Source: an uncultured Arenicella sp. (lineage in GTDB: Bacteria; Pseudomonadota; Gammaproteobacteria; Arenicellales; Arenicellaceae). From it: a stretch of DNA of 64,000 nt. The DNA is taken from NCBI GenBank assembly GCA_938048185.1, contig CALIVT010000002.1:1-64000 (forward strand), written 5' to 3'. The notes below the pieces were generated by a model that worked only from the letters and a program-made list of their open reading frames with translations, was not told where the DNA came from and searched no databases. Positions 43,451 to 52,870 of the stretch are shown piece by piece (positions within the stretch are counted from its first letter, which is position 1; every line of letters starts with the position of its first letter). Both the position numbers and the translations under genes were made by a program.

Positions 43451-44530
43451 ATGACCGAAACCAATACTCCGCCGGACAAGAGCCTTCAGCAGGAAGAAAA
43501 TCTCGAGCCTAATAGCGATAACCCAGCGCAAAAAGCTACGAAACCATCCGGCTTTGCCCGCTTTTTTGGTCGCGGCAAAAGCACCACTAGCGAGCCAGAG
43601 CCAGAACCAGCACCGGTTAGTGTTGAAGAAGGCCTAGATAAAAGCCGCACTAGCTTAATGGGCAAAATCGGCAACGTCTTCAAGGGTTCATTCGACATTA
43701 ACGACGACCTATTCGATGAGCTTGAAGAAGTCCTAATCACCAGCGATATCGGTTTGGATGCTAGTTTGGAGTTAGTTGAACGTCTACGAGAACGTGTGCA
43801 AGCGGAGAAAATTCAAGACGCACAAGGGGTGGTCAATGGCCTAAAGGCTGAGATAGCTCAGATGCTTCTGCCCGCCGAACAGGAGTGGAACGTGCTACAC
43901 CAACGCCCCTATGTGATGTTGATGGTAGGCGTAAATGGGGTTGGCAAGACCACGACTACCGCGAAGATCGCCAAGCACTTTCAAGATCAAGGCAAGTCCG
44001 TGATGTTAGCCGCTGCGGATACCTTTCGCGCGGCGGCCGTTGAACAATTACAAGAATGGGGAAAACGCATGGACATTCCTGTGGTTGCTCAAGGCCACGG
44101 CGCGGATGCCGCTGCGGTGGCGCATGACGCCTTAAATTCAGCCATCGTAAAAGGCACTCAAGTCTTAATGATCGACACTGCAGGACGCCTACACACTCAG
44201 TCTGATCTAATGGAGCAGTTGCAAAAAGTGAATCGAGTATTAGCCAATCTGGACCCCTCGATGCCACACGAGGTGATGCAAATTTTAGATGCAGGTACCG
44301 GACAAAATGCTTTGTCACAACTTGAACACTTCAGAAAAGCGGTTAACGTGAGCAGTATCTGCTTAACCAAGCTTGACGGTTCGGCCAAAGGTGGCCTGGC
44401 GATTTCGCTTACGCAAAAACACAAACTCCCGATTCGATATATTGGGGTCGGTGAAGGCTATATGGACCTTAAACCGTTTTCAGCTAAAACCTTTGCAGAT
44501 GCCTTGATCCCCGACACACTCGGCAACTGA
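43451..44530 (+). CDS. ftsY: Signal recognition particle receptor FtsY
   Basis: FtsY receives ribosome-SRP complexes at the membrane for co-translational insertion. The 359-aa product has a short acidic A domain (about 1-60, with a PEPEPAP stretch) followed by the N and G domains. GTPase motifs are GVNGVGKTTTTAKIAKHF (about 158-175), DTFRAAAVEQLQ, DTAGRLHTQ (about 242) and TKLDGSAKGG (about 307). The C terminus has RYIGVGEGYMDLKPF. It leads the ftsY-ftsE-ftsX unit, a classical order. Confidence 0.97.
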   Translation: MTETNTPPDKSLQQEENLEPNSDNPAQKATKPSGFARFFGRGKSTTSEPEPEPAPVSVEEGLDKSRTSLMGKIGNVFKGSFDINDDLFDELEEVLITSDIGLDASLELVERLRERVQAEKIQDAQGVVNGLKAEIAQMLLPAEQEWNVLHQRPYVMLMVGVNGVGKTTTTAKIAKHFQDQGKSVMLAAADTFRAAAVEQLQEWGKRMDIPVVAQGHGADAAAVAHDALNSAIVKGTQVLMIDTAGRLHTQSDLMEQLQKVNRVLANLDPSMPHEVMQILDAGTGQNALSQLEHFRKAVNVSSICLTKLDGSAKGGLAISLTQKHKLPIRYIGVGEGYMDLKPFSAKTFADALIPDTLGN

Positions 44531-44536
44531 TAGGTT

Positions 44537-44542
44537 TATAAT
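44537..44542 (+). promoter_or_regulatory. -10-like box just before ftsE
   Basis: A perfect TATAAT lies 9 nt before the ftsE ATG, and no Shine-Dalgarno lies between. Transcription starting here would give a leader of only 2-3 nt. ftsE is probably also read from the ftsY promoter. Confidence 0.3.
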
Positions 44543-44551
44543 TTACCAACA

Positions 44552-45238
44552 ATGATAAAACTAAGTCATGTAAGCAAACGCTACCCAAATGGCCACGAAG
44601 CCCTCAAAGACGTGAGCTTCGACTTAGCCGCCGGCGAAATGGCCTTTTTAGCGGGCCATTCCGGGGCAGGTAAAAGCACCTTATTCAAGCTAATTACACG
44701 CATTGAAAAACCGACCTCTGGGCAAATCATCGTCGATAACCAAAACCTAAGTCGCATGCGGTCATCCAAAGTACCAGCGTTGCGGCGTGAAATTGGCGTA
44801 ATTTTCCAAGACCACAAACTTTTGTTCGATCGTTCGGTGTTTGACAATGTTGCTCTACCGCTAATAGTCATCGGCTTGCCTCACGATGAAATTCAAAAGC
44901 GCGTGCGCGCGGCCTTGGGCAAAGTAGGGCTAAGCGGAAAAGAAAAACAATACCCGGTAACCTTATCGGGTGGCGAACAACAACGCGTTGGCATTGCACG
45001 TGCAGTGATCAACCGCCCGAACATATTACTGGCTGACGAGCCAACCGGAAATTTAGATGAAGCACTGTCAGATGAGATCATCGACATATTTGCTGATTTC
45101 AACCAGGTTGGCGTTACGGTATTGATCGCAACCCACGATTTACGTCAAGTTGAACGCCTCAATAAACGCACGATTCACTTAGTTCAGGGCCAGTTAGTGG
45201 AGAACGCCATATCAAGCGGCAAGAGTGAGGTTGAGTAA
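44552..45238 (+). CDS. ftsE: Cell division ATP-binding protein FtsE
   Basis: FtsE is the ATPase of the FtsEX complex, which controls peptidoglycan hydrolases at the septum. The product is 228 aa. Walker A is GHSGAGKS (35-42), the signature is LSGGEQQRVGIARA, Walker B is LLADEPTGNLD, and the switch His is in IATHD. It shares one base with ftsX (TAATG), so the two are translationally coupled. Confidence 0.97.
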   Translation: MIKLSHVSKRYPNGHEALKDVSFDLAAGEMAFLAGHSGAGKSTLFKLITRIEKPTSGQIIVDNQNLSRMRSSKVPALRREIGVIFQDHKLLFDRSVFDNVALPLIVIGLPHDEIQKRVRAALGKVGLSGKEKQYPVTLSGGEQQRVGIARAVINRPNILLADEPTGNLDEALSDEIIDIFADFNQVGVTVLIATHDLRQVERLNKRTIHLVQGQLVENAISSGKSEVE

Positions 45239-46164
45239 TGGGCACCTATATTGCACGCCACTTACAGGTTTTATTCGCAACGCTGGGAGACCTACGTCGC
45301 ACGCCAATGTCGACGATTAATACCTTGTTGATAATTGCGATTACCCTGCTCTTACCGTGCTTACTCTATGTCACGGTAAAGAGTGCACAAACGCTGAGCG
45401 ATAGCTGGGAAGGGCGGCCACAGATCTCTATCTTTTTGAAAAAAGAAATCAGTGACGACACAGCGACGCTTATCTTTGAAGAAGTTAAACTGCACCCGTC
45501 AATCGAGCTGGCCGAATTTGTCACGCCGGAGCAGGCACTCGCAGAGTTCAAAGTGTTATCGAAGGGCGAAGCCAATCTAGAGCAAGAGCTGGCATTTCTC
45601 GGCGAAAATCCGTTACCGCCATCGATTGTCGTGATGCCAGACAAAGCCTCGGCCAAAAGCGAAAAGCTGATTGCGCTTAAAGATGAACTAAGCCAATTCG
45701 ATGGCATAGAGTCGGTTCGATTAGACCTTGATTGGACTGACCGCTTTAACGCTATGTTATTGGTCTTTAGCCGCGTCGCGATGTTACTCAGCGGCTTGCT
45801 TGCACTCGGTTTAATTTTGATTGTCGGCAATACCATCAAGCTATTGATTTTTAATCGCCGCCACGAGATTGAAATCACCAAGCTGGTCGGTGGCACCGAT
45901 ACATTTGTGCGTCGACCATTTCTTTACTACGGCACACTGTTTGGTTTGCTCGGCTCGATTATCTCTCTTGGCTTATTACTTGGTGCTGCAAGCCTAGTAG
46001 CACAGCCATTGAACCAACTCGCTGAACTCTATCAAAGCAATGGACTCATACATCAAGTGACCGCTTTAGAAATGCTAGCGGTAGTGCTAGTTGGCAGCCT
46101 ACTCGGCTGGCTAGCCGCGCGTTGGTCAGTCGCGCAGCACTTACGCGACATTCAACCTAAATAG
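45238..46164 (+). CDS. ftsX: Cell division protein FtsX
   Basis: FtsX is the membrane subunit of FtsEX and reaches the periplasmic EnvC-type activators. The 308-aa product has four membrane segments (about 22-44, 178-203, 230-256 and 275-300) and a large periplasmic loop (about 45-175). The RRHEIEITKLVGGTDTFVRRPF segment is characteristic. It is somewhat shorter at the N terminus than E. coli FtsX. No rpoH follows, unlike E. coli; ubiB converges 9 nt away. Confidence 0.95.
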   Translation: MGTYIARHLQVLFATLGDLRRTPMSTINTLLIIAITLLLPCLLYVTVKSAQTLSDSWEGRPQISIFLKKEISDDTATLIFEEVKLHPSIELAEFVTPEQALAEFKVLSKGEANLEQELAFLGENPLPPSIVVMPDKASAKSEKLIALKDELSQFDGIESVRLDLDWTDRFNAMLLVFSRVAMLLSGLLALGLILIVGNTIKLLIFNRRHEIEITKLVGGTDTFVRRPFLYYGTLFGLLGSIISLGLLLGAASLVAQPLNQLAELYQSNGLIHQVTALEMLAVVLVGSLLGWLAARWSVAQHLRDIQPK

Positions 46165-46173
46165 AAACGCGGA

Positions 46174-47799
46174 TTAGCGCTTTAAAACAATCAACACCAC
46201 ACCCAATGCCGCCACCCAAGCACCTGCGTCGGCGAACGGTAAATCAATGAACGCTGGATGCTGCATAGCTATGCTGTGGGCAATACCCAAGATCGTGGCA
46301 GCGATACCGAGCTTAGTTTGGAATGGCAGGGTGGTCGTGGGCGCTGGCGTATTAGCGACAGCTTGACGCTCGATCGTATCTTTGAGTAGTTGCGGTAGCT
46401 GCGGCAACAAAGCGCGTATTTGCGGCCACTCGCGCTGTAAATCTTCGATCAACCCTTTAGGAGATAACTGCTGTTTCATCCAGTCTTCTAAAAATGGTTT
46501 GGCGGTATCCCACAAATTAAGCTGAGGGTAGAGTTGCCGACCAAGGCCCTCAATGTTTAATAACGTTTTGTAGAGCAATACGAGTTGTGGCTGCACGGGC
46601 ATTTCAAAACGACGCACCGTTTGAAACAATTGCATCAATACATTGCCAAACGATATCTCACTGATTGGCTTAGCAAAGATAGGCTCACAAACAACCCGAA
46701 TCGCCTGTTCAAACTCGATCGGATTAGTGTCTGCGGGTATCCACCCAGCACGCAGATGGGCTTGCGCGATCACGCCATAATCTCGATTGAAAAAACCCAA
46801 TAACATTTGCCCAAGATAATGTTTGTCGTTGTCGGTCAACGTGCCCATGATGCCAAAGTCAATCGCAATCCACTTGCCCTTATCATCAACAAAGATGTTG
46901 CCAGCGTGCATATCGGCATGAAAGAAATTATCCTCAAACGCTTGTTTAAAGAACACTTGCACACCGTCTTCGCCAAGCGATTGCAAACTATAACCCTTGT
47001 CTTGTAGGGTCTTTATTTCACGAATCGACGTGCCGTAAATGCGCTCCATCACTAACACATTTTGCTTAGTGAAATCCCAGTAGATCCTGGGCACATAAAT
47101 TAGATCACTGTCTTCAAAGTTAGCCCCCATGCGCCCACCATTCGCCGCCTCAACGCGTAAATCTAGCTCACCGTGGATAGTGTGATCATATTCTTTAATC
47201 ACGTCCAAGGGCTTGAATTGCTTACCGCGAGACCAGTGCTTTTGTAAAAAGCCTGCGCCTTGATACATTACCTTTAGGTCGCTTTCAATTACCGCTTCAA
47301 TGCCAGGGCGCAGTACTTTAATAATGACGTCGCTGCGTGCTTCGCCATTCTGGCCGACGGTCGCAAGGCCCTCGTTTAACACCGCGGCATGCACCTGGGC
47401 GACCGATGCCGAGGCTAACGGTTGTTCTTCTACGCTCGCAAAAATTGCGTCAAATTCGTCACCATACGCAGCTTTAATAATACCTAAAGATTCGGCGGCC
47501 GAAAAAGGTGGTACTTGGTCTTGTAACTTGGTGAGTTCTTCAGCGATATCGCCCGGCAATAAATCAGGCCGAGTCGATAAGGTTTGACCGAGCTTAACGA
47601 ATACTGGGCCTAAATCTTCAAGGGCTTGGCGAATTCTCACGCCGCGCGAGTCAGTGTGTTCTTGCGCTCGACCAAACAGCAGGGACACGGCAAGGCGCGC
47701 TGGTTTAGAGAGCGTTAACTCATCGAACAACGACACCAAACCATATTGCTTGACGACGCGACGAATTTGCCACAGGCGAGCGGCTGATGAGCTAGCCAT
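46174..47799 (-). CDS. ubiB: Ubiquinone biosynthesis kinase-like protein UbiB
   Basis: UbiB is an atypical ADCK-family kinase-like ATPase needed for coenzyme Q synthesis. The 541-aa product has the KxGQ region VKLGQTLSTRPDLLP, an Ala-rich nucleotide loop (ASASVAQVHAA), IKVLRPG with the Lys, the HADMHAGNIFVDDKGKWIAIDFGIMG catalytic and metal loops, and two C-terminal hydrophobic helices for membrane anchoring. It follows ubiJ after 2 nt in the operon DUF971-ubiE-ubiJ-ubiB. Confidence 0.96.
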   Translation of the reverse strand: MASSSAARLWQIRRVVKQYGLVSLFDELTLSKPARLAVSLLFGRAQEHTDSRGVRIRQALEDLGPVFVKLGQTLSTRPDLLPGDIAEELTKLQDQVPPFSAAESLGIIKAAYGDEFDAIFASVEEQPLASASVAQVHAAVLNEGLATVGQNGEARSDVIIKVLRPGIEAVIESDLKVMYQGAGFLQKHWSRGKQFKPLDVIKEYDHTIHGELDLRVEAANGGRMGANFEDSDLIYVPRIYWDFTKQNVLVMERIYGTSIREIKTLQDKGYSLQSLGEDGVQVFFKQAFEDNFFHADMHAGNIFVDDKGKWIAIDFGIMGTLTDNDKHYLGQMLLGFFNRDYGVIAQAHLRAGWIPADTNPIEFEQAIRVVCEPIFAKPISEISFGNVLMQLFQTVRRFEMPVQPQLVLLYKTLLNIEGLGRQLYPQLNLWDTAKPFLEDWMKQQLSPKGLIEDLQREWPQIRALLPQLPQLLKDTIERQAVANTPAPTTTLPFQTKLGIAATILGIAHSIAMQHPAFIDLPFADAGAWVAALGVVLIVLKR

Positions 47800-47801
47800 C
47801 G

Positions 47802-48395
47802 CTACAGCTTACGTTGTATACGCGTCAAGCGCGCGAGTAAACGGTCAGTGTCGGCCCGCACTGTATCAACCTCATCTAAAAACGCCTCGACACTCTGTTT
47901 ATCGGCAACCAACTGCATGTCGTCTTTAATCAAGGTGTTTATGAAGCCCTTAAACTTAAGGCGCGATTCGTCGGCAAAAGACTTGGCTTGCCCAGCCGCG
48001 AAGCTCACTGCTCGCGCTGGCGACTCGCCAATATGTTCGGCTAATAAACCTTGCCAATCGATATCGAGATCAGAGATAACTTGCGCGAAACGTTGACCAA
48101 CGATGGGGTCACCGACAATTTCTAACTCGCCCGGCTCTAGCTCAGCATTGTCCAAGCCGTCACGCGAGATTTTAATCATCGCACCAATAGTAACGCTCAA
48201 AGTGACGTCAACATGTTCCGGCACACGCTGCGAAAACTCTAACCCCTCAGGGTGCGGTGTCACTGACAGCGACTGACCAATGCTTTTGATATTCAAGGTC
48301 ATGGTCTTACCTTGTAGCTTTAGTAATCGCGCCCTGGTCTGCGGACCATGCTCCAGTGTTTTATTACTAGCAAGTTCTAATAAGTCGAGCAACAT
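47802..48395 (-). CDS. ubiJ: Ubiquinone biosynthesis accessory factor UbiJ
   Basis: UbiJ is a lipid-binding SCP2-domain protein that scaffolds the aerobic ubiquinone complex. The 197-aa product has an SCP2-like N-terminal half, with LKLQGKTMTLNI and GDPIVGQRFAQVISDLDIDWQGLLAEHIGESPA, and a C-terminal coiled coil (about 160-197). Sequence identity in this family is low, so position between ubiE and ubiB is an important part of the call. Confidence 0.9.
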   Translation of the reverse strand: MLLDLLELASNKTLEHGPQTRARLLKLQGKTMTLNIKSIGQSLSVTPHPEGLEFSQRVPEHVDVTLSVTIGAMIKISRDGLDNAELEPGELEIVGDPIVGQRFAQVISDLDIDWQGLLAEHIGESPARAVSFAAGQAKSFADESRLKFKGFINTLIKDDMQLVADKQSVEAFLDEVDTVRADTDRLLARLTRIQRKL

Positions 48396-48409
48396 TTTAC
48401 GTTAAAGCC

Positions 48410-49162
48410 TTAATATTTATAGCCAATGTGCAGAGCGACCACTCCGCCGGTAAGGTTGTGGTAGCGCACGCGATCAAAGCCGGCATCTAACATCATTTGC
48501 TTTAGCTCTTCTTGTGGTGGGTGTTGACGAATCGACTCAACGAGATACTGATAACTTTCTCGGTCGTTAGAAATAAGCTCACCAAGCTTGGGTATCACAT
48601 TGAATGAGTAAGCGTCGTACACCTTTTTAAAGGCGTCGTTAGTGGGCTGCGAAAACTCTAAAATAATCGCGCGGCCTCCGGGCTTTAAACAGCGCGCCAT
48701 AGACGCCAACGCTACTTCTTTGTGGGTAACATTGCGCAAGCCAAAGCTGATCGAAATACAGTCAAAACGATTATCATCGAAAGGTAAATTTTCAGCGTTT
48801 ACTAGACAATAATTCACATTTCCAGCTATGCCAGCATCGGTCAGACGCTTGCGCCCCTGTTCAAGCATGGCTTCATTAATGTCGGTAACTATGACCTGGC
48901 CTTCGTCACCCACTTTTTTGGCAAACTTTAGCGATAAGTCACCGCTGCCAGCCGCCAAATCTAAAACCTTATCGCCCGTTTGCACCCCGCTTTGCGCGAC
49001 CGCAAACCATTTCCAGGCTCGGTGCACACCCATCGACATAGCATCGTTCATTACGTCATAGTTGCCAGCAACGGCACGAAACACCTCGCCAACTAGACCT
49101 TGCTTCTCGCGTTCTTCAACTTCTTGAAAACCGAAGTGCGTTTTATTTTGAGTATCTGACAT
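48410..49162 (-). CDS. ubiE: Ubiquinone/menaquinone C-methyltransferase UbiE
   Basis: UbiE is the SAM-dependent C-methyltransferase of ubiquinone (and menaquinone) synthesis. The 250-aa product has the family start [21 protein letters not shown], the VASNYDVMNDxMSxGxHRxWK-type segment (here [21 protein letters not shown]), the SAM loop [16 protein letters not shown] and ends [15 protein letters not shown]-like ([15 protein letters not shown]). It lies 2 nt after DUF971 and 14 nt before ubiJ. Confidence 0.97.
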   Translation of the reverse strand: MSDTQNKTHFGFQEVEEREKQGLVGEVFRAVAGNYDVMNDAMSMGVHRAWKWFAVAQSGVQTGDKVLDLAAGSGDLSLKFAKKVGDEGQVIVTDINEAMLEQGRKRLTDAGIAGNVNYCLVNAENLPFDDNRFDCISISFGLRNVTHKEVALASMARCLKPGGRAIILEFSQPTNDAFKKVYDAYSFNVIPKLGELISNDRESYQYLVESIRQHPPQEELKQMMLDAGFDRVRYHNLTGGVVALHIGYKY

Positions 49163-49164
49163 TT

Positions 49165-49542
49165 CTAAATTAAATATTGGTCGTTACTTTGGGCTTCACG
49201 CGCAATGCCTTCGGCTTTTAGTTTGTTTAAATAGCATTGCCACTTAAGCAAACGCTGCGCACCAAGCTCGTGCAAATAATCCCACGAATACAGGCCAGAA
49301 TTATGCGAATCACTGAAGATAAGGCGCACAGCATAGTGACCGACTGGTTCGATCGCAACAATGTTGACGTCTTCTTTGTGGGTTTGCAACGTTTCTTGCC
49401 CTGGGCCATGGCCTTGCACCTCAGCCGACGGCGAGTGAACGCGAAGATATTCACATGGCAATGTGAAGTGCTCATCGCTAAACGTGATTTCGAGCACTCG
49501 GGACTTAGTGTGCAAACGTATGTCAGTCGGTGTATTTTTCAT
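49165..49542 (-). CDS. DUF971 protein (gamma-butyrobetaine hydroxylase-like N-terminal domain)
   Basis: A 125-aa single-domain protein: [19 protein letters not shown], a [16 protein letters not shown] segment, [28 protein letters not shown] at the end. The domain also forms the N terminus of gamma-butyrobetaine hydroxylases and occurs near Fe-S assembly genes. Stand-alone members often sit before ubiE in gammaproteobacteria, as here. Function unproven. Confidence 0.92.
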   Translation of the reverse strand: MKNTPTDIRLHTKSRVLEITFSDEHFTLPCEYLRVHSPSAEVQGHGPGQETLQTHKEDVNIVAIEPVGHYAVRLIFSDSHNSGLYSWDYLHELGAQRLLKWQCYLNKLKAEGIAREAQSNDQYLI

Positions 49543-49657
49543 AATATGCTCAGATTATACCCCTAACAGCTCTATAACAAATCATGCTATTTTGAGGTCT
49601 CTTATCAGTCTTCGATCGATGCTTATCGAGCCGCCAACTATACCTATCGAGTAATAT

Positions 49658-50029
49658 ATGGAACATCACAAAATTGTCCTACCCGCTGATCTAAACGACT
49701 ACGGCAATCTGTTCGGTGGCACCTTACTCAAGTGGATTGATGAAATAGCCTACATTCGTGTCAGCCTAGACTTTCCTGGACGCCATTTTGTCACCATTGG
49801 TCTCGACGGTGTTGAATTTCGACACCCAGTGCGCAGCGGGCAAATATTGCGCTTTCGATGCAAAGCCACGCGCGTTGGCAACACGTCGGTCAGGTATAAC
49901 GTGAAAGTATACGGTGCTCGTTATAATAGCGAGTCAGAGAACATTCTCTTTGAAAACAACATCACCTTTGTGTGCTTGGACAACGATGGCAATAAAACTA
50001 AAATCGGAAAGTCTGAAACCGCCGTATAA
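49658..50029 (+). CDS. Acyl-CoA thioesterase, hotdog fold (YciA-like)
   Basis: A 123-aa single hotdog domain. DLNDYGNLFGGTLLKWIDEIA holds the active-site Asn and the central helix, and GLDGVEFRHPVRSGQILRFRCKATRVGNTSVRYNVKVY forms the sheet. This matches thioesterases that hydrolyse short or medium acyl-CoA; chain length cannot be told. It lies 9 nt before a DUF6498 membrane protein in the same direction. Confidence 0.88.
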   Translation: MEHHKIVLPADLNDYGNLFGGTLLKWIDEIAYIRVSLDFPGRHFVTIGLDGVEFRHPVRSGQILRFRCKATRVGNTSVRYNVKVYGARYNSESENILFENNITFVCLDNDGNKTKIGKSETAV

Positions 50030-50038
50030 CGAACAATA

Positions 50039-50710
50039 ATGCGTCACTCGCTTTCAATTTTTGCATTAGTTGCGGCTAACCTTATACCGCTCTTCGGGGT
50101 GCTGTTTTTCGACTGGAACACGAGCCTAGTACTGGCGTTGTTTTGGATTGAGAACCTAATAATAGGCGCTTTTAACCTAATTAAGATGGTCACCGTCTCA
50201 GTTCATGGAAAACGCGTAAACGACTTGGCGCTTTGCGCTTTTTTTGTCCTGCATTTCGGTATATTTTGCGCGGCTCACGGAGTATTCCTTTGGGATCTGC
50301 TTGGCTTTGATGACATTGACGCTGGGCATTTCTTTGCAAACCCTGAGTTCGGCCCATTTTCGCTGCTGTTTGACGGCGCAGCGGTATTCCTAAGCTTTAT
50401 AGAGATGCACGGCCCACTGATCCTTATTGGCATTAGCGCGTTGGTGTTGAGTCATCTTGTTTCATTTATCGAAAATTTCTTACTGCGCGGCGAGATATTC
50501 GAACTCAAAGCAGGCACGTTGATGGGCCAACCGTATGCCCAAATTGTCGTCATGCACGCGGGGCTCATGCTCGGTGCTCTCGCAATTGATAAATTCGGCT
50601 CGACCGTTTGGCTATTGCTAGTTATGGTGTTGTTTAAGCTTGCCGTTGACGTAAAGCTGCACCTTAAGCGTCGTAAAAAATATAATGAAAACCTTACTAA
50701 AGCCGACTAA
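50039..50710 (+). CDS. DUF6498-type integral membrane protein
   Basis: The 223-aa product has about six hydrophobic segments. Its N terminus shows NLIPLFGVLFFDWNTSLVLALFWIENLIIGAFNLIKM, with the W-E-N-x-x-x-G pattern of the DUF6498 family, and a HFGIFCAAHGVFLW helix follows. The C terminus is basic. No function is known. It follows the thioesterase gene closely. Confidence 0.8.
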   Translation: MRHSLSIFALVAANLIPLFGVLFFDWNTSLVLALFWIENLIIGAFNLIKMVTVSVHGKRVNDLALCAFFVLHFGIFCAAHGVFLWDLLGFDDIDAGHFFANPEFGPFSLLFDGAAVFLSFIEMHGPLILIGISALVLSHLVSFIENFLLRGEIFELKAGTLMGQPYAQIVVMHAGLMLGALAIDKFGSTVWLLLVMVLFKLAVDVKLHLKRRKKYNENLTKAD

Positions 50711-50771
50711 GGCTCTATTCACAACCGATGCTTAGTACACAATAACCGCGCCACTACTTTACTCAAAAATT

Positions 50772-51437
50772 ATGTTCAAGTTCATTGCTCTAATCTTACT
50801 TATTATCGTAATTGCTGGCGGTGTCGCGTGGTACTCTGCACAGTCTTTGCCCAGCTGGTTCGATGAGTCAGTCTCACAAGAAGACGTTACTATTGAGCAC
50901 CTAAGCGAAGAAATTAGGCGCCAGGGTGTTGCCAAGTTTCTCGGCGCCAAATTTTCAGATGTGCTGGACGGGTCAGTCGCGTTCAACGAAACCGAGTTCA
51001 ACGCTATTTTGCTCGCTAGCTTAAAAGCCGACACTGACGGCCAGAAATTATTATCCGTCAGTGACGCGGTGAAGGCGTTTATTCAAGACGATGAAATTGA
51101 GCTCACCGCCATTATTAATCTAGATAAACTTGAGAAAGTTGAACCTAAGGCGCGTGAGGCAGTGGAAAAATTTGATCGTATTTTCCCGTTTTTAAACGAC
51201 TCGCGCGTTGCGCTTACGGTCTACGGCACGCCCGTTGCGCGCAATGGCAACATAGCGATCCGCGATGACTTTCATATTAAAGTTGGCGCCATCCCTATCT
51301 CGAATGAATCATTGCGAGCACTGGGCGCTCAAGTAGAACGAGCAAACACAACCGACTTAGAGTTAAAATACTTAGCGTTGCAGTCAATCAATTTAAAAAA
51401 AGGGGAAATTGAATTTGGCGTGTTACCGAGATTTTGA
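50772..51437 (+). CDS. Membrane-anchored protein of unknown function
   Basis: The 221-aa product has one N-terminal membrane segment (about 4-20) with the rest outside the cytoplasm. The soluble part is acidic and alternates helices with beta strands (VRALTVYG-like SRVALTVYGTPVARNG, DDFHIKVGAIPISNESLRALG). It has no Cys and no motif I recognise. The last 15 nt overlap the convergent membrane-protein gene. Confidence 0.75.
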   Translation: MFKFIALILLIIVIAGGVAWYSAQSLPSWFDESVSQEDVTIEHLSEEIRRQGVAKFLGAKFSDVLDGSVAFNETEFNAILLASLKADTDGQKLLSVSDAVKAFIQDDEIELTAIINLDKLEKVEPKAREAVEKFDRIFPFLNDSRVALTVYGTPVARNGNIAIRDDFHIKVGAIPISNESLRALGAQVERANTTDLELKYLALQSINLKKGEIEFGVLPRF

Positions 51438-51677
51438 TTGCCAGCTGTTATAGATGCCGATCAAAGAAGCAGTAATCCAAAACAGCTCGATTATAAAACT
51501 GGCAACATTAAAGTGCACTAGTAGGCTGAGTAGCAAAAGGATGGCACCAAGTAGATTTACAACATTAAATGCCAGGTCCTTAGAGTCAAGTTTGTTAAGC
51601 TGCATTAGCAGGTAAGCGCTAACAACCAAAAAGGTGCCCATCACGCCAACAATATTAGCCGCTAATTCAATATTCAT
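51423..51677 (-). CDS. CBU_0592-like small membrane protein
   Basis: The 84-aa product is three hydrophobic helices: VVGTFLVVSAYLLMQ-type helix 1 (IVGVMGTFLVVSAYLLMQLNKL), AFNVVNLLGAILLLLSLLVHF and FIIELFWITASLIGIYNSW. This pattern matches small proteins named after Coxiella CBU_0592. Function unknown. It converges with the preceding gene, overlapping by 15 nt, and follows the cytochrome b561-YceI gene. Confidence 0.82.
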   Translation of the reverse strand: MNIELAANIVGVMGTFLVVSAYLLMQLNKLDSKDLAFNVVNLLGAILLLLSLLVHFNVASFIIELFWITASLIGIYNSWQSKSR

Positions 51678-51696
51678 TTTTTTACCTGCCTTGCGT

Positions 51697-52866
51697 TCAC
51701 AATGATGGTTGGCTGAACGCAGTTACCATGACGTCAACCTTAACCTGCTCGCCCACCCACGATGTGTCGGCCCAATCACCAGTACCTATATTCCACAACA
51801 ATCGATTCAACGAAGCGGTGCCCGTCAGTACGGCTTTGCCGTCTTTCTCAGTAACGCTAAAGTTGAGAACCGTATCACTGGTAGCACCTTTCATCGAAAG
51901 CTGACCTAAACTTCGAAACTGATCGCCGGCTTTTTCAAAGCGCTGAGCTAGATAACGCGCTTCTTTGAACGTGGCCACGTCGAAAAATTCGGGCGATGCA
52001 ATCGTCTCATCTCGCTCTTTGTCATTTGAAAACGCGGAGCTGGTATCAATCGTGACGTTGAAGCGTGCTTGCTCAAGTTGCGCGGCGTCGAATTGAATAT
52101 CAGCCGACCAGACCTTCCAGTCGCCAGTAAACGGGGCGCCCGCTTGGTCACCGCTAAACCTGATATAACTGTTGTCGTAGTCAATTTTCCAAATAGGTAA
52201 CTCGCTGCTACTCATAACTTGCACTGCATTGTCGCTGCCGCTCACCGCAAGATCCACACTGTCCGAACTTTCGAAAAATCGCCCAAATAATGCGATTACG
52301 AGAATGCTCACACCCAAGAATAAAACCAAACTACTAAGGCCAGCCATCCGCCGAAGTACATTATCTTTGTCAATAAAGTGGTGTTTCACGGCGGCAAGGA
52401 TATGCAACAGGGCAATCACAAACAGCGCCTCAGCCAGATAGTGGTGCACGGTGTGCAATGTATCGGCTAAAGGCTCGCTGGGCGCTACAAAATCAGGCAA
52501 AGCGAATAAGTTAAACCAACTGACTGAATAGGCTTTTGCGGACGACATCAACCAACCACTAATTGGCATAGCGAACAGCAAACCATAAAGTAGGGTGTGT
52601 GATGCGTGCGAAGCACTCTTCTGCCAAGCGGGGATGTCGCGCGGCAACTCGGGCGCTTTATTAACACAACGGTAAGCTAGCCGCAGAACCGCTAAGGCCA
52701 AAATGGTAATGCCAATTGACTTGTGATTAGCCAACAATGCCAGCTGTTCGAGTAAGCGATCATGGTGTTTCGCACTTTCTGCTAACTTGGCCAATACGTA
52801 CTGGCTAACAATGAGGCCGGCAACTGACCAGTGGAAGAAACGAGCAATACCAGAATAACGAGTCAT
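51697..52866 (-). CDS. Cytochrome b561 / YceI fusion protein
   Basis: The 389-aa product joins two domains. Residues about 1-195 form a four-helix cytochrome b561 membrane domain with candidate heme His in ARFFHWSVAG, NHKSIG, HTVHHYLAEAL and AVKHHF. A further membrane segment precedes a periplasmic YceI-like lipocalin domain (about 225-385), starting PIWKIDYDNSYIRFSG and containing SAFSNDKERDETIASPEFFDV. YceI proteins bind isoprenoid lipids such as ubiquinone, so electron exchange with quinone is plausible. I chose the ATG at 52866, 4 nt after the xerC stop. Confidence 0.88.
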   Translation of the reverse strand: MTRYSGIARFFHWSVAGLIVSQYVLAKLAESAKHHDRLLEQLALLANHKSIGITILALAVLRLAYRCVNKAPELPRDIPAWQKSASHASHTLLYGLLFAMPISGWLMSSAKAYSVSWFNLFALPDFVAPSEPLADTLHTVHHYLAEALFVIALLHILAAVKHHFIDKDNVLRRMAGLSSLVLFLGVSILVIALFGRFFESSDSVDLAVSGSDNAVQVMSSSELPIWKIDYDNSYIRFSGDQAGAPFTGDWKVWSADIQFDAAQLEQARFNVTIDTSSAFSNDKERDETIASPEFFDVATFKEARYLAQRFEKAGDQFRSLGQLSMKGATSDTVLNFSVTEKDGKAVLTGTASLNRLLWNIGTGDWADTSWVGEQVKVDVMVTAFSQPSL

Positions 52867-52870
52867 AAAT

